A stretch of DNA of 64,000 nt from an uncultured Alphaproteobacteria bacterium. GTDB taxonomy: Bacteria; Pseudomonadota; Alphaproteobacteria; HIMB59; GCA-002718135. The notes beneath the pieces are model-generated. The model was given only the letters and a program-made list of their open reading frames with translations, was not told the DNA's origin and made no database searches. The position numbers and the translations under genes are program-made. Shown here piece after piece: positions 62,682-64,000 of the stretch. The stretch's first letter is position 1. Every line of letters starts with the position of its first letter. The stretch covers positions 48,071 to 112,070 of the forward strand of contig CABXEZ010000001.1 in NCBI GenBank assembly GCA_902511405.1, written 5' to 3'.

Positions 62682-64000
62682 ATCTTTTCTAATGACCATT
62701 CTATTTTCGTATTTAGTAAAGAAGTTATACCGCTTATTACAATCTGAGTTGTTTCATTAGCTATGTCATTTCTTATAAAAATACTTTTTTCTATTATCAT
62801 TTCTTTATTTGACCTAAACATCCAAATATTATTTTTTTTAGTTTTTAATATAATATTTTTTTTATTCTCAGTAATTGTTGTTGAAATTTCTGGCATTAAA
62901 TGAAACCTAACATGATATACATTCTTTTCAATAATTGATTTTGCTGAAATAATTGTATCCTCACCCTTTAATAATTCTTTATCTTTGCTTATAAACAATG
63001 TTCTCTTACATATTTTTTTATAATTTCTTAAATAACCATTATGTGTTCCTGATAACGTCAGTAAACTTTCATCATCTTTTGTTTCAAGGTTAACTTTTTT
63101 TATAAAATTTCTACTAAAACTATTTTCTTTTATTTCACTTATATTCGTATTATCTAACACAATTGTTGAGTGTGCAGCACTATATTTTAGGTAGGCTGGG
63201 TTTTTCCCTCCAATTTCTGATCCTCCACAATTTGTTATTATTTTTTCTCCACAAGCGCTTATTTCAATTGCCAAAGATCCAGCACTTAGATCTTTATGAA
63301 ATCCTAGATTAGAAGGTTGAACGACATCAAAAAAAAGAATTTTTTTTAAATCTTTGTAAATAGCAATCCCATTTTTAAAATTAGTTAGTATTTTTGTCTT
63401 TACAAACTGCTCTTTTTCATAAATTTTTTCTATATCTTTATTATAGTTATTATTACATCCATTAAACAAAGGTAAAGATTTATCATCATGTTGGTATGTT
63501 TTTAGAACAGAAGTCATTGCTAAAATACTGTTAGTAAAAACTGCAGATGCTTTAATGTTAAAGTATAAAAAAATGTTACGTATCTCAATTAAATTATTCA
63601 AAAATTTAGCATGTTCTAAAATATTATAACTTTTGTGCATCGAGTTTTCATCTATTTGTAAATTAATCATATTGTCTATTTTAGTATTTAATTTTGTACT
63701 TAATGAATTTTTACAACATTCGATCAACACTAAGGCAAGAATTTCATTAGAATTTAATTCATCTGAGTTTTTTAAACTAATCTCAAAACTAATTCTTTTA
63801 ATATGAAAATTTAAAACTAAATTCACTTGTGTAATTTCTTTTGGATTTGAATTCGAACAAATAAAATCATAACTATATATTAGGTTAATAAATCTGTTTG
63901 AGGCAAGGTCAGAATCCCAAAGAAAGTTTTTATTATATTTAAATTTTTTAAACCATAAGAAAATATTTTTTTTTGATAGCTCTATACCTTTTTTACCTCC
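62678..64000 (-). CDS. Heparinase II/III-family protein, N terminus beyond window
   Basis: The frame is open to the right edge, so the GTG at 63826 is internal and the gene starts outside. The edge sequence FLWDSDLASNRFINLIYSY and the later HIKRISFEIS belong to the helical toroid; the C-terminal beta domain begins around SAGSLAIEISACGEKIITNCGG and includes AAHSTIVLDNTNISEI with the conserved His. Heparinase-like genes next to purH are a conserved alphaproteobacterial pair. Polysaccharide substrate unknown; secretion signal not visible. Confidence 0.82.
   Translation of the reverse strand, partial: GGKKGIELSKKNIFLWFKKFKYNKNFLWDSDLASNRFINLIYSYDFICSNSNPKEITQVNLVLNFHIKRISFEISLKNSDELNSNEILALVLIECCKNSLSTKLNTKIDNMINLQIDENSMHKSYNILEHAKFLNNLIEIRNIFLYFNIKASAVFTNSILAMTSVLKTYQHDDKSLPLFNGCNNNYNKDIEKIYEKEQFVKTKILTNFKNGIAIYKDLKKILFFDVVQPSNLGFHKDLSAGSLAIEISACGEKIITNCGGSEIGGKNPAYLKYSAAHSTIVLDNTNISEIKENSFSRNFIKKVNLETKDDESLLTLSGTHNGYLRNYKKICKRTLFISKDKELLKGEDTIISAKSIIEKNVYHVRFHLMPEISTTITENKKNIILKTKKNNIWMFRSNKEMIIEKSIFIRNDIANETTQIVISGITSLLNTKIEWSLEKI

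Noticed and set aside
63826..63826. GTG as start of the heparinase-family gene
   Set aside because: The frame stays open without a stop from here to the window edge and the upstream residues resemble the family's helical domain, so the gene is simply cut.

Overview
The window is one stretch of a very AT-rich, gene-dense alphaproteobacterial chromosome. The gene content and order are alphaproteobacterial: nth-DUF2244, hrcA-grpE-dnaK-dnaJ, rsmI/lpoA/dolP, hisBHAFE-hit-hslVU, smr-lysozyme-timA-dnaQ-coaE-aroE-maf, rho-mnmE-mnmG-rsmG-parA-parB, holA-lptE-leuS-DUF3576, ftsK-lolA and heparinase-purH. Intergenic gaps are tiny and many convergent gene ends overlap. Low GC, compaction and a BMP-type nucleoside transporter suggest a streamlined marine lineage (Pelagibacterales- or AEGEAN-169/HIMB59-like); the lineage name is inference.

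Layout. 0-6.9 kb: end of an extended SDR gene, an NTF2-like protein, a four-gene nucleoside-type ABC importer and upp (nucleobase salvage). 6.9-17.2 kb: pyruvate carboxylase, nth, dapB and the chaperone cluster dnaJ-dnaK-grpE-hrcA, all on the minus strand. 17.2-21.2 kb: rph, rdgB, lpoA/lppC-like, rsmI and a dolP-like BON lipoprotein. 21.2-25.1 kb: a his operon with an acetyltransferase inside it. 25.2-30.4 kb: hslVU, then a three-gene envelope operon (tandem-PAP2 phosphatase, ArnT-like glycosyltransferase, DUF3108). 30.4-34.7 kb: the minus-strand ori-flanking cluster, in which a T4-type lysozyme sits where mltA is usually found. 34.67-35.08 kb: the largest gene-free gap, a plausible oriC. 35.1-41.8 kb: rho to parB on the plus strand, with two parS-like palindromes at the mnmE/mnmG junction. 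41.8-47.5 kb: holA, lptE, leuS, a DUF3576 lipoprotein and a major porin. 47.6-54.8 kb: yggS, a degenerate response-regulator-like gene, lolA, ftsK (frameshifted at a run of nine G), a ubiH-type hydroxylase, a LON-domain protein, a CnoX-like thioredoxin and a ProXp-type editing protein.

Accessory region, 54.87-61.2 kb. The 3' end of a tRNA-Gly(GCC) gene is repeated twice more downstream, at intervals of 980 and 813 bp. Between copies lie two single-gene cassettes (a secreted alpha/beta hydrolase and a SAM methyltransferase). Each is bracketed by paired ~11-bp direct repeats held at fixed distances from the 25-26 bp core: 57/58 bp on one side and exactly 71 bp on the other. No integrase is present. 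This looks like a tandem array of minimal, integrase-less tRNA-seated elements and is the most novel feature of the window. Beyond the last core copy is a surface-modification island (sulfotransferase, methyltransferase, two glycosyltransferase-like proteins, a 2OG-Fe(II) oxygenase). The window ends in purH and a heparinase-family gene cut by the right edge.
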